A DNA stretch of 64,000 nt, taken from NCBI GenBank assembly GCA_947476425.1, contig CANJQJ010000007.1, positions 1 through 64,000 of the forward strand, given 5' to 3'. Below the pieces are notes generated by a model. That model saw only the letters and a program-made list of their open reading frames with translations. It did no database searches and was not told the DNA's origin. Each line of letters begins with the position of its first letter. Position 1 is the stretch's first letter. Both the position numbers and the translations under genes were made by a program. The DNA is from Sphingomonadaceae bacterium. Lineage in GTDB: Bacteria; Pseudomonadota; Alphaproteobacteria; Sphingomonadales; Sphingomonadaceae. Shown one piece after another: positions 1-7,799 of this stretch.

Positions 1-194
1 CCCCGCAAACCATCGACCACACGCGACGAAATAGGCGCTGCGGATACGCTCGTCCTGATCAAACCGACAGTGCGTCAGGACGCCAATCCAGACCAACTAC
101 CGCTCCGTCATGAATACGATGGGCTAGACGCGCGAGATCGTCAATTCCGCACGTCGCATATCGGGAAGTGGACGCTGTTTCAAATGGGTCGAAT
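1..194. other. Left edge, no gene assigned
   Basis: No convincing gene. A plus-strand frame is open from the window edge to about 327, but it runs straight through the class A repeat and has no recognisable domain. A short minus-strand frame near the edge begins only at a TTG directly after an in-frame TAG. This stretch may be the end of something lying outside the window. Confidence 0.4.
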
Positions 195-330
195 CGTCAT
201 CCCGGCGGACGCCGGGATCCACGTTGCGGTGATCGTTCGATCGCGAGACCCGTGGGTCCCATGGATCCCGACTTCCGTCGGGATGACGAAGGGTGGCGTC
301 GGGATGACGAAGGGGGCGTCGGGATGACGG
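195..330. repeat. Class A palindromic (REP-like) repeat with tandem right arms
   Basis: Two imperfect hairpins: CGTCATCCCGGCGGACGCCG-type left arm and GATCCCGACTTCCGTCGGGA-type right arm, joined by a linker containing GACCCGTGGGTC. The distal end CGTCGGGATGACGAAGGG is repeated about three times in tandem (276-330). Near-identical copies occur at 57903-58019 (opposite orientation) and 62652-62745, so this is a dispersed chromosomal family. Confidence 0.85.
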
Positions 331-346
331 GGAGGCTATGCGACCG

Positions 347-991
347 TCAGATCACCGCTTCGGCGGTCTGCTGCTCGAATTCGTCGAGCGCGATCGGCAG
401 CATGAGCAGCAGGCCGGCCTGACCGCCGTTCACCCAGCGCACCTGCCCATTGAAGGGAAGCATGCGGCCACAACGGATTTCGAGATCCTGCCCGATGCGG
501 AGCGGCTGTCGTGTCTCGATCAGCAGTCCTCGACTTGAAACATTGCGGATGACCGCATCGACCGGACCGAATTCGCCCTGGATAGTCGCGGTGCGCGCAA
601 TCTTGTAGCGCGGCGCACGATCGGGCATCGCCGACGAACCGGGACCCTGGACGAGATGCGGCGGAAGTGGTTGGACGAACTGGATGCCGACCGCCATCTC
701 GCGCACCCAGCGTATGATTCCGATGATTTCCTCGCGCCCCTCGAAGATCAACCGCACGCGCTGATCGCACAGCAACGGATGCTCGCTCGTGCCTGCAGCG
801 CCGCTGGACGAAACATTGGTGAGCGAGAAATTTGTTTCCTGGCTACCGATGATCAGTCGAATGCGGCGATTATTTGCCTTGAATCGCGGTTCGGCACGAA
901 AAGGTGCGGCAGCCTCACCCGTAGCGGCACCACGACCCGACTGATTTTGACCGAAGGTACGGATACCGTTCTGATTCAGAAATGGCGACAT
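347..991 (-). CDS. Tandem PilZ domain protein
   Basis: Protein of 214 residues with two PilZ-like beta-barrel units, about residues 30-110 and 125-198. The first has an RxxxR motif (R32/R36) followed by NVSSSG (59-64), the usual c-di-GMP contact pattern with Asn for Asp. The second has NVSSRG (150-155) but its arginines are not in RxxxR spacing (R125, R128, R133), so it may be structural only. No signal peptide or membrane segment is seen, so it is expected to be a cytosolic c-di-GMP effector. The partner process is unknown. It lies alone, transcribed leftward from an AT-rich leader, with a tRNA and a chemoreceptor beyond, so a role in motility or attachment is only a guess. Confidence 0.8.
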   Translation of the reverse strand: MSPFLNQNGIRTFGQNQSGRGAATGEAAAPFRAEPRFKANNRRIRLIIGSQETNFSLTNVSSSGAAGTSEHPLLCDQRVRLIFEGREEIIGIIRWVREMAVGIQFVQPLPPHLVQGPGSSAMPDRAPRYKIARTATIQGEFGPVDAVIRNVSSRGLLIETRQPLRIGQDLEIRCGRMLPFNGQVRWVNGGQAGLLLMLPIALDEFEQQTAEAVI

Positions 992-1310
992 CTGACGCTT
1001 TCGAAGTTATACGCAGAACACTGCGTGCAATACATACCAAGATCTGTCGAATATAGTTTTTTTATTTCATGTAATTCTTGAATTGAACTTATACGATCCA
1101 TTGATTGGCAAAGGGTTAATAATGGCTATCGCCAGAAACTATACTGCTGTAAAAACGAAATGAATTACGCGTTAACCATGATCACGATGAATATATTGCG
1201 GATACTTAACTTTCCAACTGATTGCTGGGTTTGCGCCCGGCAAACACCGAGCCGCTTCGGTCGAAGCAGCGCTTGCTGACCGGCAGGAATTCAGATCGAC
1301 GTTAACGAAT
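992..1310. other. AT-rich intergenic region
   Basis: About 320 bases, clearly richer in A+T than the surroundings, with several GTTAAC/TTAACC words (around 1170 and 1300). It must hold the promoter of the leftward PilZ gene. No ORF with a ribosome binding site and no structured RNA could be recognised. Confidence 0.5.
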
Positions 1311-1387
1311 TGGCGACCCCGGCAGGGCTCGAACCTGCGACCTAGTGCTTAGAAGGCACTTGCTCTATCCTGCTGAGCTACGGGGTC
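1311..1387 (-). tRNA. tRNA-Arg(TCT)
   Basis: A complete 77-nt cloverleaf can be folded on the minus strand: acceptor GACCCCG/CGGGGTC, D arm GCTC...GAGC, anticodon stem AGTGC/GCACT with loop CTTCTAA (anticodon TCT, reading AGA), T arm GCAGG-TTCGAGC-CCTGC, discriminator G and an encoded CCA at 1311-1313. It decodes the rare arginine codon AGA/AGG class in this high-GC genome. Confidence 0.97.
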
Positions 1388-1537
1388 CCGGCGCGGGCAT
1401 ACCGCCGGCAACGGCAAAAATGCAACGGTGCATCCCCTACATATCATCCCGCTGTAAAAATTTTCGAATTTCCTCTTGCGCTTAGAGTTAATTAACCCTG
1501 ATCCTTCAAAAGCCCTCCAAGGATATAGAGGGTGACC

Positions 1538-3727
1538 ATGGGTTTAACGCGAGACCTCGATCGGCTGAAGCAGAGCAGGATTCCGCGCCTCGATGTCGCA
1601 CGAATTCAGGCTGCCCTGGCACGTATGGTGGCGGATCTCGTCGGACGAGTCGGTCGCGCCTCGCTTGAACGCACGGCATTCCTGGGTTTTGGAATCCAGG
1701 CGCTGATGCTGATCATACTCGGCATCGCCTCGGTAACGGCCATCTCAAGCGCGCTTGGCGACGTATCGGATCTCAACGGCGTGGTCCGGCAACAGCGGCT
1801 GCTGATCGACGCGCGCATTTCGGTTACCGAAGAAGGCGATCGGCTCAAGGCTTATGCGCTTCATCCGGCCACTACGGCGCAGGACGCCGCGCGCAAGGCA
1901 GTGCTCCAGACCGCCAAGACAGTCGGAATGGCAACGTCGGCAGCGATCACCCCGAAACAGATCGAAGCTCTCGAACATGCCAATCATCTGGCAGCAACCG
2001 GGCCAGCCGATTTCGAAAAGCTCGTTCGCGACCAGTCCCGGCTCACCGCCGACATCGATACGAAAATCTATGTCGAAGGTGCGTCGATCCAGAAGGCTCT
2101 CGACAGCTTTGTAGCGCAGGCAGTGAATTCGGGCGAAGCGGCCGCAGCCAGCAAGGCACATGAAGCCAGCGCCGGCTATGCACTGGTCCGCATCGCGATC
2201 GAGCGCTTCGTCGCCGATTCCTCGCCAGCCAACGTCCAGAATGCACGCGACCAGACGCTTGCGTTCGAGGAAGGCCTCAACGCGCTTTACGACGCTGCCC
2301 ATAACCCCGCATTGCGCGCGCAGGCCGACCAGGTGATCAAGCGCCTCATCCGATACGACCAGGCGTTTGAGGCGGTGATGACGCTGACCGCACGCCGCAA
2401 CCAATTGCTTGAGCACATGGCGCGCGACGAGCGGACGATCGGATTGGCCCTCACCACTGTCGGCGGCGAGGTCGACCAGATCCAGGACGGTGCGGCAAGC
2501 AATGCACGGCTTACGCTTGGCGCGCTCCTGAGCTTGTCGACCCTGCTGAGCATCATGGGGATCGCGTTCGTTTTCCTCGCTGGCATCGTCTGCCGCCGCG
2601 CCGTTACCCGCCCGATCGAACGCATTACCGCCCAGATGCAGCAGCTTGCCCAGGGCGAGCTCGATCATCAGGCGGAATTCACCGAGCGTTCCGATGAAGT
2701 TGGCGAAATGGCGCGTGCGCTCGAGATATTCCGGATCAATGCGATCGAGGTCACGCGGCTCCAGGGCGAGGAGGCAGCGCGTCTCGTCGCCCAGCGTCAT
2801 GCTGATCATGCCGCGCTGAATGCCGAGAAGCATGCCACCGAGGAACGCCAGCGAGTCAATGACGAGGCGGAGCAGGCCAAGCGCCGGATGCTCGCCGATC
2901 TCGCGGCGCGATTCGAAAACCACGTGGCGCGGGCGATGGATACGGTCGCCAAGGCGGCGCGCGACATCGATGCAGGCGCCAACCGTGTCGCAACGACGGT
3001 CGCCTCGAGCCGGCAGGTCGCGACCGAGGTTACTGCCGCCGCGATCGAGGCCAGCGCGAGCACATCGACGATCGCTGCGGCGACCGAGGAAATGAGTCTC
3101 TCGCTTCGCGAGGTATCGCACCAGGTTTCGGAATCGTCGCGCTTCGCTTCACGCGCCGTCGATCGAGTCGGGCTGACCGACCAGATCGTTACCGTGCTTG
3201 CGCGCGACGCCGCCGAAATCGGCCAAGTCGTCTCGCTGGTCCATGAGATTGCCCAGCAGGTGAACCTGCTCGCCCTCAACGCGACGATCGAAGCGAGCCG
3301 AGCCGGCGAAGCAGGCAGAGGCTTCGCGGTCGTAGCCGCCGAGGTAAAGTCGCTGGCGCAGCAGACCGCTGCCGCGACCACGCAGATCGGCGAGCGGGTC
3401 AGCTCGATCCAGGCCATCAGCCAGAATGCGATCCAGGCGATCAACGAGATCGGCCAGGTGATCGGAGAAATGGGCGTGCTGGCTTCGAGCGTGGCGACCG
3501 CCGTCGAACAGCAGGTCCACACCACTGCCGAGATCGCGCGCAACACAACGCTCGCGGCAGCCGGCACCGATCGCCTGACCGACCATCTCAAGCGAGTCCA
3601 GGAAGGCGTTGCGGTAAGCGGCGACGCCGCCGACCTTGCGCGCATCGCGGCCGGCGAAGTCAGCAGGCAGACCGAAGCCTTGCAAAGGGAAGTCGATGAT
3701 TTTCTCTCGACCGTGCGGGCGGCCTAA
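1538..3727 (+). CDS. Methyl-accepting chemotaxis protein
   Basis: A 729-residue receptor. A membrane segment lies near residues 44-66, followed by a long periplasmic helical sensor region. A second membrane segment (around 325-348) is followed by a HAMP linker ([14 protein letters not shown]), a charged coiled coil and the MCP signalling domain, whose hairpin tip reads [20 protein letters not shown] and binds CheA/CheW. The ligand is not predictable. The ATG at 1538 is preferred over the in-frame GTG at 1532, because the GTG overlaps the Shine-Dalgarno AGAGGGTG. The gene stands alone: no cheA, cheW or flagellar genes are near, so it is an orphan receptor feeding a chemotaxis array encoded elsewhere. 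There is no C-terminal CheR-tether pentapeptide. Confidence 0.93.
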   Translation: MGLTRDLDRLKQSRIPRLDVARIQAALARMVADLVGRVGRASLERTAFLGFGIQALMLIILGIASVTAISSALGDVSDLNGVVRQQRLLIDARISVTEEGDRLKAYALHPATTAQDAARKAVLQTAKTVGMATSAAITPKQIEALEHANHLAATGPADFEKLVRDQSRLTADIDTKIYVEGASIQKALDSFVAQAVNSGEAAAASKAHEASAGYALVRIAIERFVADSSPANVQNARDQTLAFEEGLNALYDAAHNPALRAQADQVIKRLIRYDQAFEAVMTLTARRNQLLEHMARDERTIGLALTTVGGEVDQIQDGAASNARLTLGALLSLSTLLSIMGIAFVFLAGIVCRRAVTRPIERITAQMQQLAQGELDHQAEFTERSDEVGEMARALEIFRINAIEVTRLQGEEAARLVAQRHADHAALNAEKHATEERQRVNDEAEQAKRRMLADLAARFENHVARAMDTVAKAARDIDAGANRVATTVASSRQVATEVTAAAIEASASTSTIAAATEEMSLSLREVSHQVSESSRFASRAVDRVGLTDQIVTVLARDAAEIGQVVSLVHEIAQQVNLLALNATIEASRAGEAGRGFAVVAAEVKSLAQQTAAATTQIGERVSSIQAISQNAIQAINEIGQVIGEMGVLASSVATAVEQQVHTTAEIARNTTLAAAGTDRLTDHLKRVQEGVAVSGDAADLARIAAGEVSRQTEALQREVDDFLSTVRAA

Positions 3728-3820
3728 ATATGTGCACCGCTTACACTTTTTTTACCTGGATATGCGAACCAGTTGCAGCAGGACGCGCGACGCCCGTTTC
3801 GGCCTCGGCTTGAGGAAAAG

Positions 3821-4165
3821 ATGAAATACCACGCACCCAAGCTGGCGATCATCGCTTTAACGGCATTCCCAGCGATTGCCCTGGCGGAACCGCGCTGGGA
3901 AGACGCGTGTAACCACATCATTGCCAAGCATCAGAGCTATCCGCGTTCGGCGCAAATCCGGGGCGATCAGGGGACGACGCGAATCAAGATCCTGGTGGAT
4001 GCCGACGGTCGAATCAGCCAGGTCCTGCTGGCGCAAAGCTCGGGATCGGCGATCCTCGACCGCCAGGCTCGCGAAGTCGTCATGGATCTCGGCAAGTTGC
4101 CGGCACCACCGATCGGCACGACATCTCTGCTCATCCCGATTGTCTGGCGGCTCGCCGACAATTAA
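3821..4165 (+). CDS. Small secreted TonB C-terminal-domain protein
   Basis: A 114-residue protein with an N-terminal signal peptide (hydrophobic LAIIALTAFPAIALA, cleavage likely after ALA) followed directly by a TonB_C-like fold: YPRSAQIRGDQGTTRIKILV, an ILDRQAREVV helix and a closing strand. It has no membrane anchor or proline-rich spacer, so it is not an energy-transducing TonB. Proteins of this type are periplasmic and their role is not established. The start at 3821 has a strong GAGGAAAAG Shine-Dalgarno. It stands alone between a chemoreceptor and a holin-like gene. Confidence 0.75.
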   Translation: MKYHAPKLAIIALTAFPAIALAEPRWEDACNHIIAKHQSYPRSAQIRGDQGTTRIKILVDADGRISQVLLAQSSGSAILDRQAREVVMDLGKLPAPPIGTTSLLIPIVWRLADN

Positions 4166-4244
4166 GCCGCATAGCGAAAAAGAACTTTCCTACAGCTACG
4201 CGAATCACCTATATGCATATTCCTACTGATGCAGGAGTTTGGAT

Positions 4245-4655
4245 ATGGACATTCTCGCAGGTATTATCGGCCCGATCGCCGGCCTGATCGACAAGATCAT
4301 CCCCGATCCGCAAGCGCGCGACCAGGCGAAGCTCGAGCTGCTCAAGCTCCAGGGCAGCCAGGACATGGACACGCTCAAGACCCAGCTTTCCGCGATCGTC
4401 ACCGAGGCGCAATCGACCGATCCCTGGACCAGCCGGGCCCGGCCGAGCTTCCTCTACGTCATGTACGTCCTGCTGCTGTGGGCGATACCGATGGGGTTGA
4501 TCGCAGCCACGCAGCCGCAACTGGCGCGCAACATCGCGGAGGGAATGAACGCCTATCTGAACGGCATTCCCGACTCGCTCTACACGCTCTTCGGGACTGG
4601 CTATCTGGGCTATACGGCGGCGCGAAGCTGGGGCAAGTCACGCGGCGACAAGTAA
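4245..4655 (+). CDS. GTA-type holin family protein (3TM)
   Basis: A 136-residue protein resembling the three-TM holin family that releases gene transfer agents in Rhodobacterales (PF11351 type). An amphipathic N-terminus (AGIIGPIAGLIDKIIP) precedes a charged helix, then hydrophobic segments near residues 68-89 (FLYVMYVLLLWAIPMGLIAA) and 107-126, and a basic tail. The conserved STDPWTSRARPSFLY region sits just before the first full membrane segment. The ATG at 4245 is chosen because AGGAG lies 7 bases upstream; an in-frame TTG at 4239 is too close. No endolysin, capsid or tail genes are adjacent, so this is a stand-alone copy. A role in pore formation is inferred from the family only. Confidence 0.75.
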   Translation: MDILAGIIGPIAGLIDKIIPDPQARDQAKLELLKLQGSQDMDTLKTQLSAIVTEAQSTDPWTSRARPSFLYVMYVLLLWAIPMGLIAATQPQLARNIAEGMNAYLNGIPDSLYTLFGTGYLGYTAARSWGKSRGDK

Positions 4656-4675
4656 GTATCGGAGCCTGCCAGACC

Positions 4676-5017
4676 ATGACCAGCCTCGCCCTCCTGATGA
4701 TCTCGAACATCTTCATGACGATCGCCTGGTACGGGAATCTCAAATTCCCGGCCGCGCCGATGTGGATCGCGATCCTCGTGTCGTGGGGCATCGCACTGGT
4801 CGAATATTGCTTCGCGGTACCAGCCAACCGGATCGGCTACGCCAGCGGGCTTTCAGCGGGCCAGCTCAAGATCATGCAGGAAGTGATCACGCTGGGGGTA
4901 TTCGCGATTTTCGCGACCGTGGTGCTGAAGGAGCCGATCAGCTGGCGCTTTGCCGGGGCCTTCGCCTGCCTGATCGGCGCAGCGGCATTCATGTTCGTCG
5001 GACGCAGCCACGCCTGA
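4676..5017 (+). CDS. DUF486 / DMT-family small membrane protein
   Basis: A 113-residue integral membrane protein with four predicted helices (about 3-22, 27-47, 65-85, 90-110). It matches the DUF486 family, a half-size relative of drug/metabolite transporters. Typical features present are NIFMTIAWYGNLKF near the start, a central EYCFAVPANRIGY motif and a C-terminal LIGAAAFMF helix. Half-size DMT proteins usually act as dimers; no substrate is known. GGAG lies about 12 bases before the ATG and the gene begins 20 bases after the holin stop, so the two may be co-transcribed. Confidence 0.85.
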   Translation: MTSLALLMISNIFMTIAWYGNLKFPAAPMWIAILVSWGIALVEYCFAVPANRIGYASGLSAGQLKIMQEVITLGVFAIFATVVLKEPISWRFAGAFACLIGAAAFMFVGRSHA

Positions 5018-5069
5018 CCTGAATTTTTCTGATGATGCGATATGCGGGAAGTTCGTAACGAATTGGACC

Positions 5070-5104
5070 GCGCCGCCGCCTGATTGAAGTGAAGGTGGCG
5101 GCGC
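5070..5104. other. Strong hairpin in the hslV leader
   Basis: GCGCCGCCGCC (5070-5080) pairs with GGTGGCGGCGC (5094-5104) around a 13-base loop, 46 bases upstream of the hslV ATG. There is no following T-run, so it is not a classical terminator. It may be a DUF486 3' end or a structured 5' leader of hslV. Confidence 0.45.
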
Positions 5105-5150
5105 ACCATATCCGGGTTCGGAAACAATCGAGCGGGGCTTTTAGGCAAAT

Positions 5151-5699
5151 ATGGGCGACATCCCCAAATGGCATGGCACCACGATCCTCGCGGTGCGCAA
5201 GAACGGCAAGGTGGTGGTCGCGGGTGACGGGCAGGTTTCGCTCGGCAATACCGTGATCAAGCCAAACGCCAAAAAGGTGCGACGGCTTGGCGACGGATCG
5301 GTGATCGGCGGTTTTGCCGGCGCAACCGCTGATGCGTTCACGCTGTTCGAGCGACTGGAATCAAAGCTTGAACGGCATGGCGGCCAATTGATGCGTGCCG
5401 CCGTCGAACTGGCGAAGGATTGGCGGACCGACAAATATCTCCGCAACCTCGAAGCGATGATGGCAGTGGCGGACAAGCATGTGACGCTGATCCTGACTGG
5501 CAATGGCGACGTTCTGGAACCTGTCGATGGTCTCGCGGCGATCGGATCGGGCGGAAATTTCGCTTTGGCCGCCGCCCGCGCGCTGATGGAATATGAGGAC
5601 GATGCCGAAACGCTGGCCCGCAAGGCGATGGCAGTAGCCGCTGACATATGCGTCTACACCAACGGCAATCTGACCGTGGAAACGCTGGACGCGGAGTGA
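5151..5699 (+). CDS. hslV: ATP-dependent protease peptidase subunit HslV
   Basis: Proteolytic subunit of the HslUV (ClpQY) complex, 182 residues. The conserved [20 protein letters not shown] block is present. By alignment with E. coli HslV, whose mature protein begins at TT, the catalytic N-terminal threonine is Thr10, so the nine-residue prefix MGDIPKWHG must be removed. The conserved [14 protein letters not shown] segment and a C-terminal VETLDAE tail are also present. It forms a hexameric chamber capped by HslU, encoded immediately downstream after a repeat. No clear RpoH-type promoter could be identified, although hslVU is a heat-shock operon in relatives. Confidence 0.97.
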   Translation: MGDIPKWHGTTILAVRKNGKVVVAGDGQVSLGNTVIKPNAKKVRRLGDGSVIGGFAGATADAFTLFERLESKLERHGGQLMRAAVELAKDWRTDKYLRNLEAMMAVADKHVTLILTGNGDVLEPVDGLAAIGSGGNFALAAARALMEYEDDAETLARKAMAVAADICVYTNGNLTVETLDAE

Positions 5700-5701
5700 T
5701 C

Positions 5702-5788
5702 CGTCATCCCGGCGAAAGCTGGGATCTCCCTTACCTTCTCACCGCCGGACGAAGGCAGTGAGATCCCAGCTTTCGCTGGGACGACGAG
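5702..5788. repeat. Palindromic repeat between hslV and hslU (class A short form)
   Basis: Arms CGTCATCCCGGCGAAAGCTG and GATCCCAGCTTTCGCTGGGA flank a short centre. The element fills the entire hslV-hslU gap. The same form is found at 42563-42643 between the two metH genes. Confidence 0.85.
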
Positions 5789-5796
5789 AGATTAGA

Positions 5797-7098
5797 ATGA
5801 ACGAAAACCTCACGCCCAAGGCAATTGTTGCAGCACTCGACGCGCATATCGTCGGGCAGAAGGACGCCAAGCGCGCGGTCGCGGTCGCCATGCGCAATCG
5901 GTGGCGGCGACAGCGGCTGCCCGAAGCGCTGCGCGACGAGGTGACGCCGAAGAATATCCTGATGATCGGCCCAACCGGCTGCGGCAAGACCGAGATCAGC
6001 CGGCGCCTGGCGAAGCTTGCCGACGCGCCTTTCGTCAAGGTCGAGGCGACCAAGTTCACCGAAGTCGGCTATGTCGGCCGCGACGTCGAGCAGATCGCGC
6101 GCGACCTGGTAGAGGAAGCCGTGCGGCTCGAGAAAGAGCGCCGCCGCGCTGCAGTCAAGGACAAGGCGGAGGAAGCCGCGCTCGCTCGGCTGCTCGACGC
6201 GCTGGTCGGCAAGGATGCGAGCGCCGCAACCCGCGAAGCCTTTACCCAGCGATTTCGCGATGGCCTGCTCGACGAGAAGGAAATCGAGGTCGAACTCGAC
6301 GATAGCGGCGGCATGCCATTCGAGGTGCCGGGCATGGGCGGGCAGATCGGGATGATCAACCTCAGCGACATGATGGGCAAGCTCGCCGGCGGTGGTCGCA
6401 CCAAGCGGCGCAAGCTGCCCGTACGCGCGGCATGGATCAAGCTGGTCGACGAGGAGGCCGACAAGCGCCTCGACCAGGACGAGGTCAGCCGGACGGCTCT
6501 GGCGGACGCGGAGGCCAATGGCATCGTGTTCCTCGATGAGATCGACAAGATCGCGGTCAGCGACGTCCGTGGCGGATCGGTAAGCCGCGAGGGCGTCCAG
6601 CGCGACCTGCTGCCGCTGATCGAGGGCACCACGGTTTCGACCAAATATGGGCCGATGAAGACCGACCACATCCTCTTCATCGCTTCGGGCGCGTTCCACG
6701 TCGCCAAGCCGAGTGACCTGTTGCCGGAGTTGCAGGGACGCCTTCCGATCCGGGTGGAGCTGAAGGCGCTGACCGAGGAGGATTTCGTCCGCATACTTTC
6801 GGACACGCGCGCCTCGCTCACCGAGCAATATCGAGCCTTGATCGCGACCGAGGGCGTCGAGATCAGCTTCACCGAAGACGGCATCCGCGCGATCGCCCGC
6901 ATCGCCGCGGAAGTGAACAGCCAGCTCGAGAATATCGGCGCGCGTCGGCTTTCGACGGTGATGGAGAAGCTGCTGGAAGACGTCAGCTTCGACGCCGAGG
7001 ATCGCAAGGGTGAGACGCTGGTCGTCGACGCGGCCTATGTCGATGCGCAGCTGAAGGAAATCGCGCGGAACACGGATCTGAGCAAATACGTGTTGTGA
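5797..7098 (+). CDS. hslU: ATP-dependent unfoldase HslU
   Basis: AAA+ ATPase of the HslUV protease, 433 residues. Order: N-domain with [20 protein letters not shown], Walker A GPTGCGKT, the GYVGRDVE pore loop, the intermediate (I) domain with its Met/Gly-rich stretch, Walker [11 protein letters not shown], sensor regions, and the C-terminal LSKYVL tail that docks into HslV. The ATG at 5797 is supported by homology, since the protein begins [15 protein letters not shown]. Transcription must read through the repeat separating it from hslV. Substrates are misfolded proteins and, in relatives, specific regulators. Confidence 0.97.
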   Translation: MNENLTPKAIVAALDAHIVGQKDAKRAVAVAMRNRWRRQRLPEALRDEVTPKNILMIGPTGCGKTEISRRLAKLADAPFVKVEATKFTEVGYVGRDVEQIARDLVEEAVRLEKERRRAAVKDKAEEAALARLLDALVGKDASAATREAFTQRFRDGLLDEKEIEVELDDSGGMPFEVPGMGGQIGMINLSDMMGKLAGGGRTKRRKLPVRAAWIKLVDEEADKRLDQDEVSRTALADAEANGIVFLDEIDKIAVSDVRGGSVSREGVQRDLLPLIEGTTVSTKYGPMKTDHILFIASGAFHVAKPSDLLPELQGRLPIRVELKALTEEDFVRILSDTRASLTEQYRALIATEGVEISFTEDGIRAIARIAAEVNSQLENIGARRLSTVMEKLLEDVSFDAEDRKGETLVVDAAYVDAQLKEIARNTDLSKYVL

Positions 7099-7190
7099 GT
7101 GAGCACATTTTACTATTTAATTCAATGACCTAATCTGTACCCCCGGCTCAAAGGGGGGACCAGGCGAGATGCGGACAAGCCTTGCAATTC

Positions 7191-7207
7191 GTATCGCTAT
7201 GCGATAC
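7191..7207. promoter_or_regulatory. Putative HigA operator palindrome
   Basis: GTATCGC-TAT-GCGATAC is a perfect inverted repeat with a 3-base centre, lying 9 bases before the higB start. HigA antitoxins bind inverted repeats of this layout over the higBA promoter, so it is read as the autoregulatory operator. Binding is inferred. Confidence 0.6.
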
Positions 7208-7215
7208 AGGCGATC

Positions 7216-7442
7216 ATGATCGTCAGTTTCAAGCACAAGGGCCTGGAACTGCTCTATCGGACGGGTTCCACCCGTGGAGTGCAGGCCAGTCACGCGGAGA
7301 AGCTTCACCGCATCCTGTCTGCGCTCGACAAGGCGACTGAACCGGCGGACCTGGGCGTGCCCAATTACCGCCTTCATCCCCTAAGGTGACCTGCACGGTC
7401 ACTGGTCGATCTGAGTTGGTCGATTATCAGGACTATCATTGA
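7216..7442 (+). pseudogene. higB: Decayed HigB-type toxin
   Basis: The N-terminal half reads as a clear HigB/RelE-superfamily toxin (MIVSFKHKGLELLYRTGSTR, then NYRLHPL) but then meets a TGA. The continuation exists in other frames: GDLHGHWSI follows after a loss of about two bases, and the family-typical C-terminus LVDYQDYH-stop (ending 7442) follows after a deletion of roughly 50 bases. That deletion removed the beta strands between HWS and the final VDYQDYH. This destroys the RNase fold, so the toxin should be inactive. The operator upstream and higA downstream are intact. HigB toxins cleave mRNA on the ribosome. Confidence 0.85.
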
Positions 7443-7454
7443 GGCGCATGAGCG

Positions 7455-7736
7455 ATGATGAAGAACCCCTGCCATCCCGGTGAAATACTTCGGGAAGATG
7501 TATTCGAACCGCTCGGTCTGAGCGTCACCGAAGCGGCGCGGCGGCTGGGGATGTCGCGGGTAGCACTATCGCGGGTGCTGAATTGCCGGGCGGCAGTGAG
7601 CGCCGATCTCGCAATCCGGCTGGAGCGGGCGGGCGTCAGCTCGGCACGCTTCTGGCTCGATCTCCAGTCCGCCTGGGACCTGGCACAGGCTCTCAAACAT
7701 GAGCAGCCGCCGGTCGAAAGGCTTCAGGCGGCTTGA
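7455..7736 (+). CDS. higA: HigA-family antitoxin (XRE)
   Basis: A 93-residue protein starting MMKNPCHPGEILREDVFEPL, the hallmark N-terminus of HigA antitoxins. It is followed by a helix-turn-helix (VTEAARRLGMSRVALSRVLN) and a dimerisation tail containing SARFWLDLQSAWDL. GAGG lies about 10 bases before the ATG. It should still bind DNA and could repress its own operator at 7191-7207. Because the adjacent toxin is broken, it is now an orphan antitoxin or simple repressor, and might neutralise a HigB encoded elsewhere. Confidence 0.92.
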   Translation: MMKNPCHPGEILREDVFEPLGLSVTEAARRLGMSRVALSRVLNCRAAVSADLAIRLERAGVSSARFWLDLQSAWDLAQALKHEQPPVERLQAA

Positions 7737-7768
7737 ACCCGCACTCGATGGCTCGCGCGGGAAATTAA

Positions 7769-7790
7769 GGCCCCGGTTTTAGCCGGGGCC
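7769..7790. terminator. Bidirectional terminator-like hairpin
   Basis: GGCCCCGG-TTTTAG-CCGGGGCC lies between the convergent higA and DEAD-box helicase genes. The flanks are A/T rich (TTAA on the left, CTATTTAT on the right), so it could serve both strands, though neither side has a long T-run. Confidence 0.7.
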
Positions 7791-7799
7791 CTATTTATC

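Noticed and set aside
1-327. Open plus-strand frame from the window edge
   Set aside because: It continues through the repeat, shows no domain, and its codon content in the repeat is dictated by palindromes.
1482-1497. CtrA-like site (TTAG...TTAACC) before the chemoreceptor
   Set aside because: Spacing is 6 rather than the 7 bases of the TTAA-N7-TTAA consensus and the first half is imperfect. It is suggestive because CtrA controls motility in relatives, but not enough to call.
3821-4165. Energy-transducing TonB
   Set aside because: The protein has a cleavable signal peptide and no membrane anchor or proline-rich spacer, and no exbB/exbD are adjacent.
4245-4655. Prophage remnant suggested by the holin
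   Set aside because: There are no other phage genes, integrase, attachment repeats or composition change around it.
4229-4675. Upstream extension of the DUF486 frame over the holin gene
   Set aside because: The extension is low-complexity and Arg/Pro-rich, overlaps the holin gene in another frame, and a Shine-Dalgarno supports the start at 4676.
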